Assembly (NCBI GenBank): GCA_029204045.2
Contig: CM055060.1
Span: 50,857,526-50,921,525 of the forward strand
Reading direction: 5' to 3'
Length of the DNA: 64,000 bases
Origin: Tillandsia leiboldiana
Lineage: Eukaryota; Streptophyta; Magnoliopsida; Poales; Bromeliaceae
The notes under the pieces: generated by a model
Seen by the model: the letters and a program-made list of their open reading frames with translations, nothing else
What the model was told of the DNA's origin: nothing
The model's database searches: none
Translations under genes and position numbers: made by a program
Part shown: positions 1 through 11,361 of the stretch, in pieces
Numbering within the stretch: position 1 is the first letter of the stretch
Layout of the letters: every line of letters begins with the position of its first letter

Positions 1-447
1 GTCTTGAGGATAGTGCTCGGTCTGGGTTGCCGGGGCAGGTGCCCGGTTCAGGTTTTGCAGGGGGAGTGGACACCGTCGATCGCACGATGCGGAGGGCGGT
101 TACTCTGGTTTTCTTACGGTTTGCTTTAGTTACAGTCTTCCTGCATTTCATCTTTTATACCTTGTGTCGCTGACTTCCCACTCCGTGACAGGTTCCTTCG
201 GGGGTGAGAGTTAGGGCGACGGTGAGGCCGTGGCAGGAGTACTTTTGGTCCTTCGAGGCCATGGACGGTATTTACTTTTTATTTTGCTCAGTTCATTACC
301 TGTTAGTAGCTTACTATGTGGATTGCGATACCCTTGTGGGGTCGATGTGGATGCTGGAATGTCGTTTATTTATCCTTGTGGGTGGTTGTTTTGCTTTTCC
401 CGATTTGCCGCTTTCAAACTACAAAAGAAAAGAAAAAGAAAATATTT

Positions 448-651
448 CGAAAACTGTTTTAAAAATGCGGGTGTCGTGTGGGCACCATTTCAAAACCCTG
501 GGGATTTATGGATTGCGAAAACCGTTTTGAAAATCTGGGTGTCGTGTGGGCACCATTTCAAAACCCTGTGGATTTATGAATTTCGAAAACCTTTTTGAAA
601 AACGTGGGTGCCGTGTGGGCACCGTTTTTAAAACTTGTGGATTTATCCTTT
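448..651 (+). repeat. 68-bp tandem repeat, three copies
   Basis: Three copies begin at 448, 516 and 584, each opening with CGAAAAC and containing GTGTGGGCACC and GGATTTAT. The first two steps are both exactly 68 bp. Copies differ at several positions. It lies inside the LTR fragment, so it is a minisatellite of the LTR rather than a coding repeat. Confidence 0.85.
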
Positions 652-763
652 CAAAAATTAGTCGGCCTCTTTAATACTTATGGAAAAATGGTTGTATGTA
701 TCCAACGAGTGAACTACTGTGGTTAAAGTGATGATTGTATGGTTGTTGTAGTCGGGACGCCAT

Positions 764-812
764 GCATATACAAAGGAGACTCTGCCCGTTCGCAGAGTGA
801 ATTTGTATATGC
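764..812 (+). other. Double stem-loop near LTR 3' end
   Basis: GCATATACAAA (764-774) pairs with TTTGTATATGC (802-812). Inside it ACTCTGC (779-785) pairs with GCAGAGT (792-798) around a 6-nt loop. Related LTR ends at 2358-2373 and 6238-6257 keep a stem at the same place with different bases, which suggests an RNA structure in the transcript. The role is unknown; a part in 3'-end formation is inference. Confidence 0.55.
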
Positions 813-923
813 GGCGGGTCTGGGCACGCATTGGGGGAGGTTTTTTCAAAAAAAAATATATACTCAAATTTCAAATCTTTTTAGTGGTCGTCTTCCGCTT
901 AACGAAACCCCCGGGGCGTGACA

Positions 924-2223
924 AGAACCGTCCGCCGGTTCTGGAGACGAAGCAACCCACCTGAAAGTGCGCTTCGATCCAAGGTCCAAATGGGCTGAAA
1001 CTGAACGGCAATAATCCTCAGATTCTCGCGATTCCAACGAGCCCAAAAACACCAGAAAACTCCTCCTGGGCACAAAGATACAGTCCAAACATCGCGATAA
1101 GCAAAAATTCCCACGATGACAATTCTGCGGTAAGATCAGTCCGAAAGAAGCCAAATTATCACCTGCGAGATGATCTCCAAAAATTCCAATAAAAATACGG
1201 CTGCGATCCTCGCGAAGTGTAGATGTCGATCGATTACTTCCAGGCTGAAATCAGATATCTGAGCATGGAGATAAAAATCAAACAATGCTCCGCTGTCTAA
1301 GAAAATCACCAGCAAGAAAGGGGTTCAAAGATGATCCAGAAACCCTAATAAAAACCCAAAACTGAGAGGAGCGAAAAACACAAAAAACGAAGATCTACCT
1401 CTCATGAAACCGACGCCACGAAAATAGGCCAAAAACTTTCTCTGGTCAGTCCTGGGGAGCTCGTGCAAGAAGCGTCGACGAAAAAAGCTCGGTATCCAAG
1501 GTGCGTCGAAGCTCGTGATGTCGTGAAGAACACAAATGGCACGACTCCCAAAAATCTCTAGGATCTCAAAAGTCGAAGAAGACTCGAGGTGGAAGCTCCC
1601 TGTCGAAATTGGGCTTTGAAATTGCAGAGAAAAGCTAAAAAATAAAGCCCAAAGGGGCTATTTATAGCCCAAGCCCACCAAAAGGGAGGCCTCAGATTCG
1701 GGCGCAAGAATCGGGCGCCCGAATCCGGCCCGGCCCAAGTACTGTGCGCGCCCGAAACTCACTCAACCCGCCACATGTCCAGCCCGCTCCGTGCGCGCCC
1801 TGCGCACAAGCGCCCACTAATTGCGGCGCGCTGCGTGGCAGCGCGGTCTACGGCGGCCCAGCCAGGTCGCTGCGCCCGCCAATAGGAGGGCGACACGTGG
1901 CCTAGCGGGGTTCACCGTGTGCCGCACCCGGCACGAGATACGTGCTGTCGCGTGTGTGTTGAACCGCCAATCCACGCACACCACGTGGCACCTCGCTCTG
2001 TTGGCTGCTCCCGGTGCACGCCAAGTGGGCCGTGGACCGGCCCACCCGAGAAATCGGCCTGTTTGGCCCGTTTCGCCCAAAAATAGCTGATTTTTAACGT
2101 TTTCGCGCGCTGAGTCTGTTTTTGGCATCCGTTTGACGCACAACGAGCTTGATACACTAATAATAGGTATTTTCTCGTCGCCAACCACCCAGACAGGTCG
2201 TATGAAAAAACCGGGATACCACA
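924..2223 (-). mobile_element. Reverse LTR fragment (5' half)
   Basis: Read on the minus strand it begins TGTGGTATCCCGG at 2223 and includes a GC-rich U3 with CACGTG boxes (1894, 1982), the palindrome ATCGGGCGCCCGAAT (1710-1724) and a TATA box (1656-1669). It resembles the start of the solo LTR at 12529 and the interior of the LTR at 2562-6140. Its 3' half, including the CGTGACA end, is missing: the match stops abruptly at 924 beside another LTR end. No target-site duplication can be identified. Confidence 0.7.
1656..1669 (-). promoter_or_regulatory. LTR TATA box
   Basis: CTATAAATAG-type box read on the minus strand, about 40-50 bp downstream of the CGGGCGCCCG palindrome. The same spacing recurs in the other long LTRs, so this is the likely Pol II core promoter of the fragment. 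Confidence 0.6.
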
Positions 2224-2561
2224 GTTGGATTATGTCTTGTGGATGGATTGTTGGATGTATTGCTGTAGAGGATTTATGTTTATGTTTAGTTTAAGTGATT
2301 GTCACTCCTCTTATTGAATATTTGTACTTGTCTAGCCGAGTATGTATAAGGGAGACTCTGTCCGTGTGGACAGAATTTTCTATGCATGTGGCGGTCTGCC
2401 TATATACTGGGTTTTAGGTTTTGAAATCTGATTTTAAAAAAAAAGAGAAAAATTTAGACTGCTTTTGAAACTACTTTATCCTGATGTCACAGCTTTGGAG
2501 TTGTTATTGTTTTGACTATTTGTTGAATTATGTCTTGTGGATGGATTGTTGGATGTGTAGC
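2224..2561 (+). mobile_element. LTR 3' region, first copy of a ~298-bp tandem duplication
   Basis: From 2224 the sequence runs through AATATTTGTACTTG, a CTGTCC/GGACAG hairpin (2358-2373) and TTTTGAAACT. The same order then restarts at about 2522 and continues beyond the inserted solo LTR at 6146-6367. The two units start about 298 bp apart. The end resembles the 3' end of the Tekay-like LTR at 11040-11192, so this is a fragment of a related family. Only the second unit reaches a proper LTR terminus. Confidence 0.65.
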
Positions 2562-5500
2562 TGTCACGCCCCGGGGTCGAAACTGCGACCCGGGGCCGCT
2601 AACAGATCCGCCGCCCATACGCAAAACCCTGTATAGACGAAGTGTCTAACCTGTAAAAAGAAGGATACTATAGCTATACAGATATGAGAGCTGAAAAGTA
2701 ACTACTGAAATAAATATATACAACTTCTCAAATAGTAAATGCCAGGTCCTTACAAAATATAAGTCTCTCTAAAACTAAAACTCTCAAAAGTAAAATGTAT
2801 ATGATACAATCCCAAAATCACTGACAGTACTAGTACAACACCAAAAGGGTATATCTACTCTCGCTGGAAGAAGACTGGTAGGGATCTAGCTCGCGACTCC
2901 CTTACCTCGATCAGCAGGATCAGCAACTAGAGCAGCAGGAACTGGAATAGAGGTCCCTGGGGAAAGGTCACCACGGCAGGTGTGAGAACTACAACCCACA
3001 GTAGTTCTCAGTGGGTACCGTCAACAAGCCCGACGGTCTGCCCGCTAAGTCTACTAGAGGCATAAAGTAACAAATGTAATACTGAAAGGAAAAGTGCTGG
3101 AAAATAACTCTACAGCTACTATGCCTCTATCTAAATGCTCAAGGAGTGATACAGATGGAAACATGATGCATCTACTATCTCTCAAATACAATCACCCAAT
3201 CTACACTGACTGCCACATAGGGTCCAGTCAAACCTGCGCCCACCTACGACCGTTACATCTATGGAGGACCGGACATACGTAGGGCGTCCGTGACTGCCAA
3301 AACTGGCCCGGCCAGAGGGACTGCGTCGACAAGTCGCGATAGCAAAGTAACAGGCCCAACTCTGGAGTGGCACTCGAGGGGCCCGACCCCACCGAGGAAA
3401 GTATCCGCGCATCTCTGTCGAGCTCAATATGGCTCATGCAGGCTATAGTCCAATCCACGATCAATAAGATCGACGATACCCAAATCACCTCTCTAACTCA
3501 CTAACAGAAACCACTCGAACAGTCGGGACCGCTGTCAACCCAACGACTCCCCAAATAGGAACATCAACTCAACAAGCAAACTCACTAGCTGGGTATACTC
3601 CACAGCTGATAACAATGAAGGGTCCGGGAACCCCGAAAGACTAGAACCTACAACCCAAATCAAACAAGAATAGGTTCTAGGCATAGCCTCTCATTGTTCT
3701 CGACCAAAAGAAAAAGACAGCCCTTAGAACCCAGACCACTCGAATCCTCTCGAGTGGAGAAGTTTACAAGAAAAATGTGACATTTATTACTGAAAATCAT
3801 TTTTCACTCAACCCACGCAGGGTGAGGGCTAAAAGTAGTTCCTTTTTGAAAAAATTATCTTGATTTGAGAAAAACCCATTTTTAATGGTTTTTATTTCTT
3901 TTAGAAAAAACAGTTGGAAAACAAGTTTCTATACCCAAACCCCGAAGGGCTAATGCCTTCGTCCAATCAGACAAGAACAGACTCCGGCGACCCTTCGATG
4001 TTTGGAAGAAAACATTGGTTGACTAAAATCATGTGTGTGTCCAAAAGGTTCTGGGTTCAAGGTCCTGCTATCACTGGTATACTACTGCCACTAACACAGT
4101 GGCGACACATAAAACAGAGAAACAAGATATCCCGGGACCACCGTTCGCCCAAACGGCTCCCGCCACAGATATAAGACCAGCTACATCTACCAGACTCCAC
4201 TCTGCCCCCAAGCACGAGTGCAACATGCATCCCACGCTAAGAGAAATCCCGACCACTCGGCCCACTACCCGGGCGAGGATAACACTATGTCCAGAAATAG
4301 AGTATAACGTGTGGATGTCCAAAGCATAAATAAACCTAGCCCAAGTGAGAGTTTTCTACTAGTGTGGCTGAAACATGCAACTTATGACAGGGTGCTAGGT
4401 CAAGTCCAATACTAATATTTAATCAACACAGATAGGAAGTAATAATAAACATGATCAGAATCACCACATTAGAAAATCCTATCTGATACAACATGCTTTC
4501 TAACACTGCTCGCATAATGCATGCACGCTAACAAATATAGAGTTAGAGAACCGTCCACCGATTTTGGAGACGAAGCAACCAACCTGAAGCGCGCGTCAAT
4601 CCAAGATCCAAAAAGGTTGAAACTAAATGGGAACTCGGATTCCCATGATTCCAACGGGTCCAGAAACACCCAAAAACACCTCCTGGGTACAAAGATATGG
4701 TCCAAACATTACTATCAACACAACATTTCCATGTTTACAACTACTGAAAAATCAGTCCTGAAGATGCCCAAATACCACCTATGAGATAATCTCCAAAAAT
4801 TCCAATAAAAATACGACGGCGATCCTCGCGATGCGTAGATGTCAATCGAGTCCTTACATGTCGAAATCCGATAATTGAGTGCAGAGATAAAAATCCAACA
4901 ATGCACTGCTATCTAGGAAAAATATCGGCAAAATAGGGGCTTAAAGATGTACTAGAAACCCCTAAAAAAACTCAAATCTGGGAGGAGTAGGACATACAAA
5001 AATCGTAGATTTACCTCTTGTGAATCCGACACCATGAAAATTGTCCAAAAATTTTGTCGGAGTAGCTCTGCGGACCTCGTGGACCGAAACACGATGGAAA
5101 TGGGCCACCGACGAAAGAATGTCGCACTGCGCTAACTCGCCGAAGACGTCGATGCCGTGGCCTCCAAAAATTCCGAAACTCTTTCACAAGATGCAGCACA
5201 AGATGATCAACAAGTTTGTTTGAGGGCTCTTTCGCAAATGGGCTCGAGAAAAGAGTCCAAGAGCCGGAGAACCCAGCCTATTTATAGGCCCCTACCAAAA
5301 GAAACCAAAAACCAAGCTATTGAGCTTTTGGGCCATGATTTCGGGTGCCCGAAAGAGATTTGGGCGCAAACAGTGCCCAACAGTGCCCGCCCACATCGGA
5401 TCCTGTCAGTGCTCGAATCTACCTGGGCGCGCCACGTGTCTCGAACACGGGACAGCGGGCGCCCGACCATTCGGGCGCTACCACGTGGCCCGACAGGGAG

Positions 5501-6140
5501 CAGCGGAGCGGGTGGCGCCCGCCGATCGCCGGGCGCCACATGGCGCCCTGTGTACGACGGCCACCTGCCCCGACCTGCCCCCACCTGCCCCGCCTGCTCC
5601 GCCTGATGCGTGGACTGCGCATTCCAGAGCCGGCCACTCACAGGCCGCCACGTGGCCCGCCCCGGTCCATGCACCAATCCGCTCGACGCCGTGGACCGCG
5701 CGGCGTGAGCCCACGAATTCGAAGCTGCCACGTGTCCCCCGCACCCGGTCCATGCACCCGTGCTTTCTCTGTGGACCGCGCCGCATGCGCCGGCCAATCA
5801 GCGGCCGCCACGTGGCATTCGGCCGGTCCACAGCTTCCCCCATGCACCAGAATGCGCAGAAAACTTCCGGGAGTCCGTTTTTGGGCATCCGGACTCCGAA
5901 AAATGCAAGTAAATAGCCGATTTTCGACGTTTTTCCGCGCTGGAACCAAATATGACATTGGATTAGCCTGAAACCCTTTCTAAAATTCGACGAAAGCAGC
6001 TGAAGGACAGGCCTGATCCAGAAACCTCACTGAGTCCGTCCAACGCGTCCATTTGACGCGTTGCGGGTCCGACACACCAATAATAGGTGTTCCACTACTT
6101 GGGTCATGGGGAAGGCTGCATGGGGATCGGGGTCACTACA
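2562..6140 (-). mobile_element. Solo LTR, reverse, TSD GTAGC
   Basis: The insertion begins TGTCACGCCCC (2562) and ends CACTACA (6140), so on the minus strand it is TG...CA as for an LTR. It is flanked by the 5-bp duplication GTAGC at 2557-2561 and 6141-6145. At 3579 bp, with no primer-binding site or coding domain, it is a solo LTR left by recombination between two LTRs. On the minus strand it has the family plan: five CACGTG boxes (5433, 5482, 5649, 5729, 5809), TTTCGGGTGCCCGAAA (5339-5354), a TATA box (5276-5290) and the GAGAACTAC hairpin (2984-3009). It splits the second copy of the flanking duplication. Confidence 0.88.
5276..5290 (-). promoter_or_regulatory. LTR TATA box
   Basis: Read on the minus strand this is a CCTATAAATAGG box with the TTTCGGGTGCCCGAAA palindrome about 50 bp upstream. 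It is the probable core promoter of the solo LTR. Confidence 0.65.
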
Positions 6141-6145
6141 GTAGC

Positions 6146-6363
6146 TGTAGAGGATTTATGTTTATGTTTAGTTTAAGTGATTGTCACTCCTCTGATTGAA
6201 TATTTGTACTTGCCTAGCCGAGCATGTATAAGGGAGACTCTGTCCGTGTGGACAGAGAATTTTCTATGCATGTGGCGGTCTGCCTACGTACTGGGTTTCA
6301 GGTTTCGAACTCTGATTTTTTAAAAAAGAGAGAAATTTAAACTGCTTTTGAAACTCGGGGCGT

Positions 6364-6367
<4 letters not shown>
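6146..6367 (+). mobile_element. LTR 3' end, second copy of the duplication
   Basis: This continues the unit interrupted at 2561 and ends ACTCGGGGCGTGACA at 6367, a standard LTR terminus for the window. It contains an 8-bp stem CTCTGTCC/GGACAGAG near 6238-6257. It is followed at once by a (TA)n run, so the original insertion may have been into a TA microsatellite. Confidence 0.65.

Positions 6368-6448
<81 letters not shown>
6367..6448. repeat. Microsatellites (TA)n and (GA)n
   Basis: TA dinucleotides from 6367 to about 6395 are followed by GA dinucleotides to about 6448. They directly flank a MITE copy on its right. Confidence 0.95.
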
Positions 6449-6677
6449 TCCGGCCACTATGCTTGTAAAAGCACCAAGCAATTGGTGCTTGCAAGTTTTT
6501 TACCGTTAGATCTATCCCTTTGACTAATTTTTATCCTTTAAATCATATTATTCCACCAACCACCTATTAAACCTAAAGGGCCCACTATCATTCTAACCGC
6601 ACATCCCTTTATCTAAGGGCTAAAAATCTATAAACACCAATGAGTTGGTACTTTTAAAAGCATAAGAGCTCAATTCA
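6449..6677 (+). mobile_element. MITE family A, copy 1 (microsatellite-flanked)
   Basis: The element has imperfect terminal inverted repeats of about 40 bp. The left end reads CCACTATGCTTGTAAAAGC and the right end, inverted, CTTATGCTTTTAAAAGTACC. The centre contains CTATTAAACCTAAAGGGCCC and CTATCATTCTAACCGC, which recur in all copies. It is about 230 bp, has no coding capacity, and lies between a GA tract and a CA tract. The behaviour matches microsatellite-associated MITEs such as rice Micron, but I cannot assign the family by name. Confidence 0.75.
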
Positions 6678-6678
6678 T

Positions 6679-6836
<158 letters not shown>

Positions 6837-6845
6837 AGAGAGAAA

Positions 6846-7075
6846 GAGTTCGACTACGGTGTTTTTACAAGTATCAAGCACTTAGTACTTGTAAGTTTTT
6901 CATCGTTGGATCTAACCTTTCGAATAATTTTATATTTTAGATCATACTATTCCACCAACCACTTACTGAAGCCTAGGGAATTACTATCATTCTAAACGTA
7001 CATTTCTTCTTCCAAAGGCCAAAAACTTACGAGCACTAATGATTTGTGCTTTTGCCAGCATAGGAATTCAATATA
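6846..7075 (+). mobile_element. MITE family A, copy 2
   Basis: Same order of blocks as the copy at 6449, more diverged: TCAAGCACTTAGTACTTG at the left, ATACTATTCCACCAACCAC in the middle, and GCACTAATGATTTGTGC at the right. TA repeats lie on both sides. Confidence 0.7.
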
Positions 7076-7081
7076 TATACA

Positions 7082-7590
7082 CACACTATTGAAGCACGAA
7101 AACTTTCGCGCTTTCAAATTATTTTTGATGATGATACTTTCGAATCGACGATCGACTCCATTAAATTTGATCTTGTATATTTGAAGTATTTAGAAAATAA
7201 TTTTTTTTGATTTTTCGATATCATTTATCTATTAATAAAAAAAATGTAAACTCAAAAATTGAAAATAAAAATATAAAAAAAGTATTAAAATTTTCGATCA
7301 GAAATATTGATCTTACTGCACATAGTATAAAAAAGTTTCTATCAAAATTTCTTCTGATTCGAATATTTCTATACTATTAAATTTGTAAATAGTATATATC
7401 AATCATTAAAAATAATTAATTTTGAACTCCTTTGATCATTTGGTAAATGATATCAAAAAATTATAAAATTAATTTTCTATATATTTCGAATACGTTAGAC
7501 TAAGTCTAACGGAGCAGGTCGTCGATTCGAAAGTTTAATCATAAAAAATGACTTAAAAGTGTGAAGACTTTCGTTCTTCTTATAGCACAC
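7082..7590. mobile_element. MITE with ~85-bp terminal inverted repeats
   Basis: The left arm (about 7082-7170) includes ACTTTCGAATCGACGATCG. The right arm (about 7500-7590) contains the inverted match CGTCGATTCGAAAGT. The outer parts also pair (GAAAACTTTCGCG against GAAGACTTTCG). The core is AT-rich without an open frame. It is about 510 bp, flanked by TA-rich DNA. Long arms with a short core fit a non-autonomous DNA transposon; no clear TSD can be read because of the TA flanks. Confidence 0.65.
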
Positions 7591-7598
7591 AAATCTTA

Positions 7599-7945
<347 letters not shown>

Positions 7946-8206
7946 AATTAGATATACGATATACATTTTATTCATCTCAGAATGAAAACTTATTTACAAA
8001 TTATCTTTTCACCCTAAATTAAATGGGGTATAAGATATACATGCTAGTTGAAGTGTATAAAAAGTATTTTTCATTTTGAAATGGTGAAAATGTATGGAGA
8101 CCCCTCAAGTATAACGCATTCTGAATTGGCTTTCTTAGGCTTAAATTTTTTTATTAGATTTGTTTTTTTACTTTTATATTTTATTTGAACTCTTGTAGTT
8201 GGTCAA

Positions 8207-8259
8207 GGGTGTGTTTGATTGCACGTAAAATTGTAAAAATAATTTTCGGTGAAAAAAAT
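8207..8259. mobile_element. Left part of an older MITE split by the Ty3 element
   Basis: GGGTGTGTTTGATTGCACG begins at 8207. Its inverted counterpart, AATCAAACACACCC, ends at 38170 on the other side of the 29.6-kb Ty3 insertion. Both arms continue inward with matching AT-rich sequence (TAAAAATAATTTTCGG here against a TAATTTTTACAG-type arm there). The AAAAT duplication made by the Ty3 insertion lies inside this MITE, so the MITE is older. Confidence 0.6.
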
Positions 8260-11192
8260 TGTAATACTCGAGAATTTTAAAACTAGAATTTTTTTAATTT
8301 AATTGATTTTATTTCGGTTTTGGCATGGCTGTTTCGCATGAGAATCGGTGTAACCGCTGTTTGTTTGGGAAGTTGAATTTGCGGCACGTTTTTCGAAATT
8401 ATTAGTTGCGTTTTATTTTTTTGACTAGTTTGGATAAACCCAAATCTTAAATCTGGGGGCATTTTGGTCATTGGACCAAATATTATAAAGAGGGATTAGG
8501 ATTAAGGATCTTATACACGATTACCCTAATCCTTCTTCTTGCTTTTTCCCCAAAGCCACCGAGTGTTTCCCATCTCGCCCGTACACCTCGGAAAGCAGAG
8601 CCGCTGTCGCCGGAGAAGAAGTAGGTGGGCTCCTCTCCCCTTCTCTTTTCTCCTTTTCTCTTCTCTCTTCCCTTTTCTTCCTTATTTTTTTTACTCTGGG
8701 TTCGGAAGCCTAGCCTGCCGCGCGCCGCTCTCTGCCGCGCGCTGCTGCTCTTTGTCATAGCCGATGCCGCCCTGTTAGCCGCCACGCGCTCGCTGCCGCC
8801 GTGCATTGCGATCGCCCATGCTGCTACAGCGAGGGCCTTGTTCGCGCTGTTGCCGCGCGTGCCCTGTGCCGCCCCTGCTACCGCTCGCGCCTAGCGCGTG
8901 TCGCACCTGCCGCGCGCGCGCAGCGCCTCGCCTTGCTGCTGCACGCCACTATGCGCATGCGGCCGCGCGAGCTGCTGCCGCGGCCGGCCAGCGCGTGTCA
9001 CCCTCGCCGCACGGGCGCAGCGACGCGCCTTGCTGTTGCGAGCCTCTGGGCGCATGCGGCTGCCCGGGCTGCTGCCGCGCACCCCTGCGCATGCTGTCGC
9101 GTGATGCTGCTGCCGTGCGGCACTGCTGTCGCGCTACTTGTGGGCATGCTGCCGCACGGGCTGCTGTCGCGCGCCACTGCTGTGTTGTTACCACGCACTT
9201 GCTACCGTGCGGATTGTTGCCGCGTGCCTCGTCGCACATGCTACCGCGCGCCTTTGCGCGCAGTGCTGCTGCCCAGTACCTTGCCGCGCACTCGCGTTGC
9301 GCACAGCGCCGTCGCTAAGCCAATGCGCACCCCGGTGCCATGCCCGCATCGTGCGCCACTTGCGTCGCGCCACTTTGTTGCCCGCATCGTGCGCCACTTG
9401 CACTGTGTGTAGTGTTTGCTTTCCTCGAACCGCGCACGCCCTTCTTGTGATGTCCTGCCTGACCTGTGCCTTGTCTTCCGTTTCGCTGTTATAGTTTACG
9501 GCGGACCCGAAGCAGTTCAGTTTTCGTAGCAGTGCACCGTTTTGCAGCCCGATACTTCTGTGGCCTTCGACTCTTCACCGGTTGAGTATGGTACACCCGA
9601 AAACCTCTTACGTGGCCCTAAATAGTGTGTTGTGTATTTTATAGCTGTGGTGATTAGGAGACAATTAGTATCGAACCGTTGCCCCTTAATTATCTTTTTC
9701 GTGTAATTAATTACATCGGCGGATCGCTGGAAATCCCGGCGGATCCCGGGACAACAGTGAAGTTCCCATTTCAGCCTTTTGCTCATTTTGAGTCCGTGGG
9801 GGTGGGTATGTGAGAGTTGTTTTTGACAGTTGGTTGTGTTTCAGGCCCGAGCACCGAGGAGCCTTCTAGCCCATTATGCAGCGGATTCCAGGACCCCCTG
9901 AGTTGAGGTGGGTACTCTGATCTGGGCATTGGCATAGTGTAACCTTTTGGGGTACCGTGGTTGATTGGACCCTTTGGTTGCATCGCTAGCCCTACTTATT
10001 ATTTCTTTTCCGCTTTTGATACATCATATCCATTTTCAGTGTAGTAGTCACTCGTAGTATAGTAGGACTTTTTATTTGCTTACCTACATGTCTTACTAAG
10101 TATTATTAGATACTCTTGCATTGATACCATTTGGCACCCAATGCTAGATTTCACTTGTCACTATTTACCGTTTTACCTTGCATGATAGAGTAGGTGGATT
10201 TTTCATTGCTACAACATGTATTTTTGACATACTTGATCCCGTTTGGGAGTTTTCGGCTATTCGCCGTATTTCTGGTCTTCCGACCGCTAGCTTGAGCATC
10301 CGCATTGAGATCGCTATGCACTAGCTGTACATTTCACATACACCAGTGGGCTGATCCCTCACAATAGTGTTCTTTACCGGTAGAGTGGTCTATTCGATCC
10401 GCGAGCCAGTTTTACATGGTTGCACCTGTGGGACTGGACGATACTGAGCCCCTTTTGTTATCAGTCAGCAGGTGTGGGGTACATGTTAGACTTGATTCGG
10501 CACTTGCCTGAGATCCTCATGACCAACAGTGGCACCTGATTTGGTATCCTTACTTATGATAATATTGATGCATGTTTACAGTTTTCAGTATTGCCTTCTC
10601 GACAGTTATCATTTCTGCATCTATATATTGATACACTTATCAGCTTCTATATCATTTACTGTTGCCTATTACCTACTTACTGCATTTCAATTATAGTATC
10701 CAATAGGTACGACTTGCTCGTCTCTGGCTCATTGTACCCATTGAGATACATTCAGTTGTGTCTCACACATTTTGGGTGACCGCTTTTCAGGTCAGCCAGG
10801 TGGTGAGAAGTTGGGACGCTGATGAGAGATTCCGGGCTAGACCTGTCCCGAGTTTCTTATTATTTAGATTTATTTTTAGTTTTGTCAGATTCATATTGAT
10901 TACTCATTCGTTTAGTTATGTAGTTTATACCTGATTGTTAATGCATTTGCATTAACTTGTGGACTTTGCAATTGGTTTATTTATGTAGTTAATCAGTTAG
11001 TTATAAACTCTGATTGCATGATTGGTATCTTTGTACTTGCCTAGCCGAGTGCGTACATAGGAGACTCCATCCGATTGGATTGGAATTTTTTTTTACACGT
11101 TTCAGATTTGTTCACGTCTTGGAATTATTTTTCGAACTCTGATTTTAAAGAAAAAAAATTTTAGACCGTTTTTGAAAATTCGGGGCGTGGCA
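8260..11192 (+). mobile_element. 5' LTR of the Ty3 element
   Basis: TG...CA LTR of 2933 bp, ending TTCGGGGCGTGGCA. A TATA-like ATTATAAAG lies near 8481. Downstream, 8700-9440 is a GC-rich degenerate repeat of GCTGCTGCCGCGC-like words. It opens long arginine/alanine/cysteine-rich frames on both strands, which I take as chance products of base composition. The partner is 35029-37858. Confidence 0.88.
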
Positions 11193-11200
11193 GATTTATA

Positions 11201-11212
11201 TGGTATCAGAGC
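11201..11212 (+). promoter_or_regulatory. Primer-binding site (tRNA-iMet type)
   Basis: TGGTATCAGAGC begins 8 nt after the 5' LTR. It is complementary to the 3' end of plant initiator-methionine tRNA, the usual primer for minus-strand synthesis in Ty3 and copia elements. Confidence 0.9.
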
Positions 11213-11361
11213 ATAGGTTATACGATGCCTACGACTGGTTAGGATTGAGCCCTAGAATGACTTGTGACTTACGTGAGAGCGGGGTTTTTGCTTAGAGGTT
11301 TCGAACACCAGGAGTTTTTCACTATTGTGGTTATCCTAACCTGATTGTCTTGTTTTAGATT

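Larger units (their letters stand above)
1..923 (+). mobile_element. 3' part of a long LTR (forward), 5' end outside window
   Basis: The segment ends in CGGGGCGTGACA at 912-923, the same 3' terminus as the other long LTRs in the window (24823-24834, 31876-31887). It is not followed by a primer-binding site; a reverse LTR fragment begins directly after it. It contains a 68-bp tandem repeat and a terminal hairpin, described separately. The short open frames here are weak and unlike any family I know. I read it as a truncated LTR; the start of the element is not in view. Confidence 0.6.

Noticed and set aside
8801..9412. 203-codon cysteine/arginine/alanine-rich frame in the Ty3 LTR, with a counterpart near 35557-36001
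   Set aside because: It comes from degenerate GCTGCTGCCGCGC repeats; the two LTRs do not keep the same frame, so there is no sign of selection for protein.
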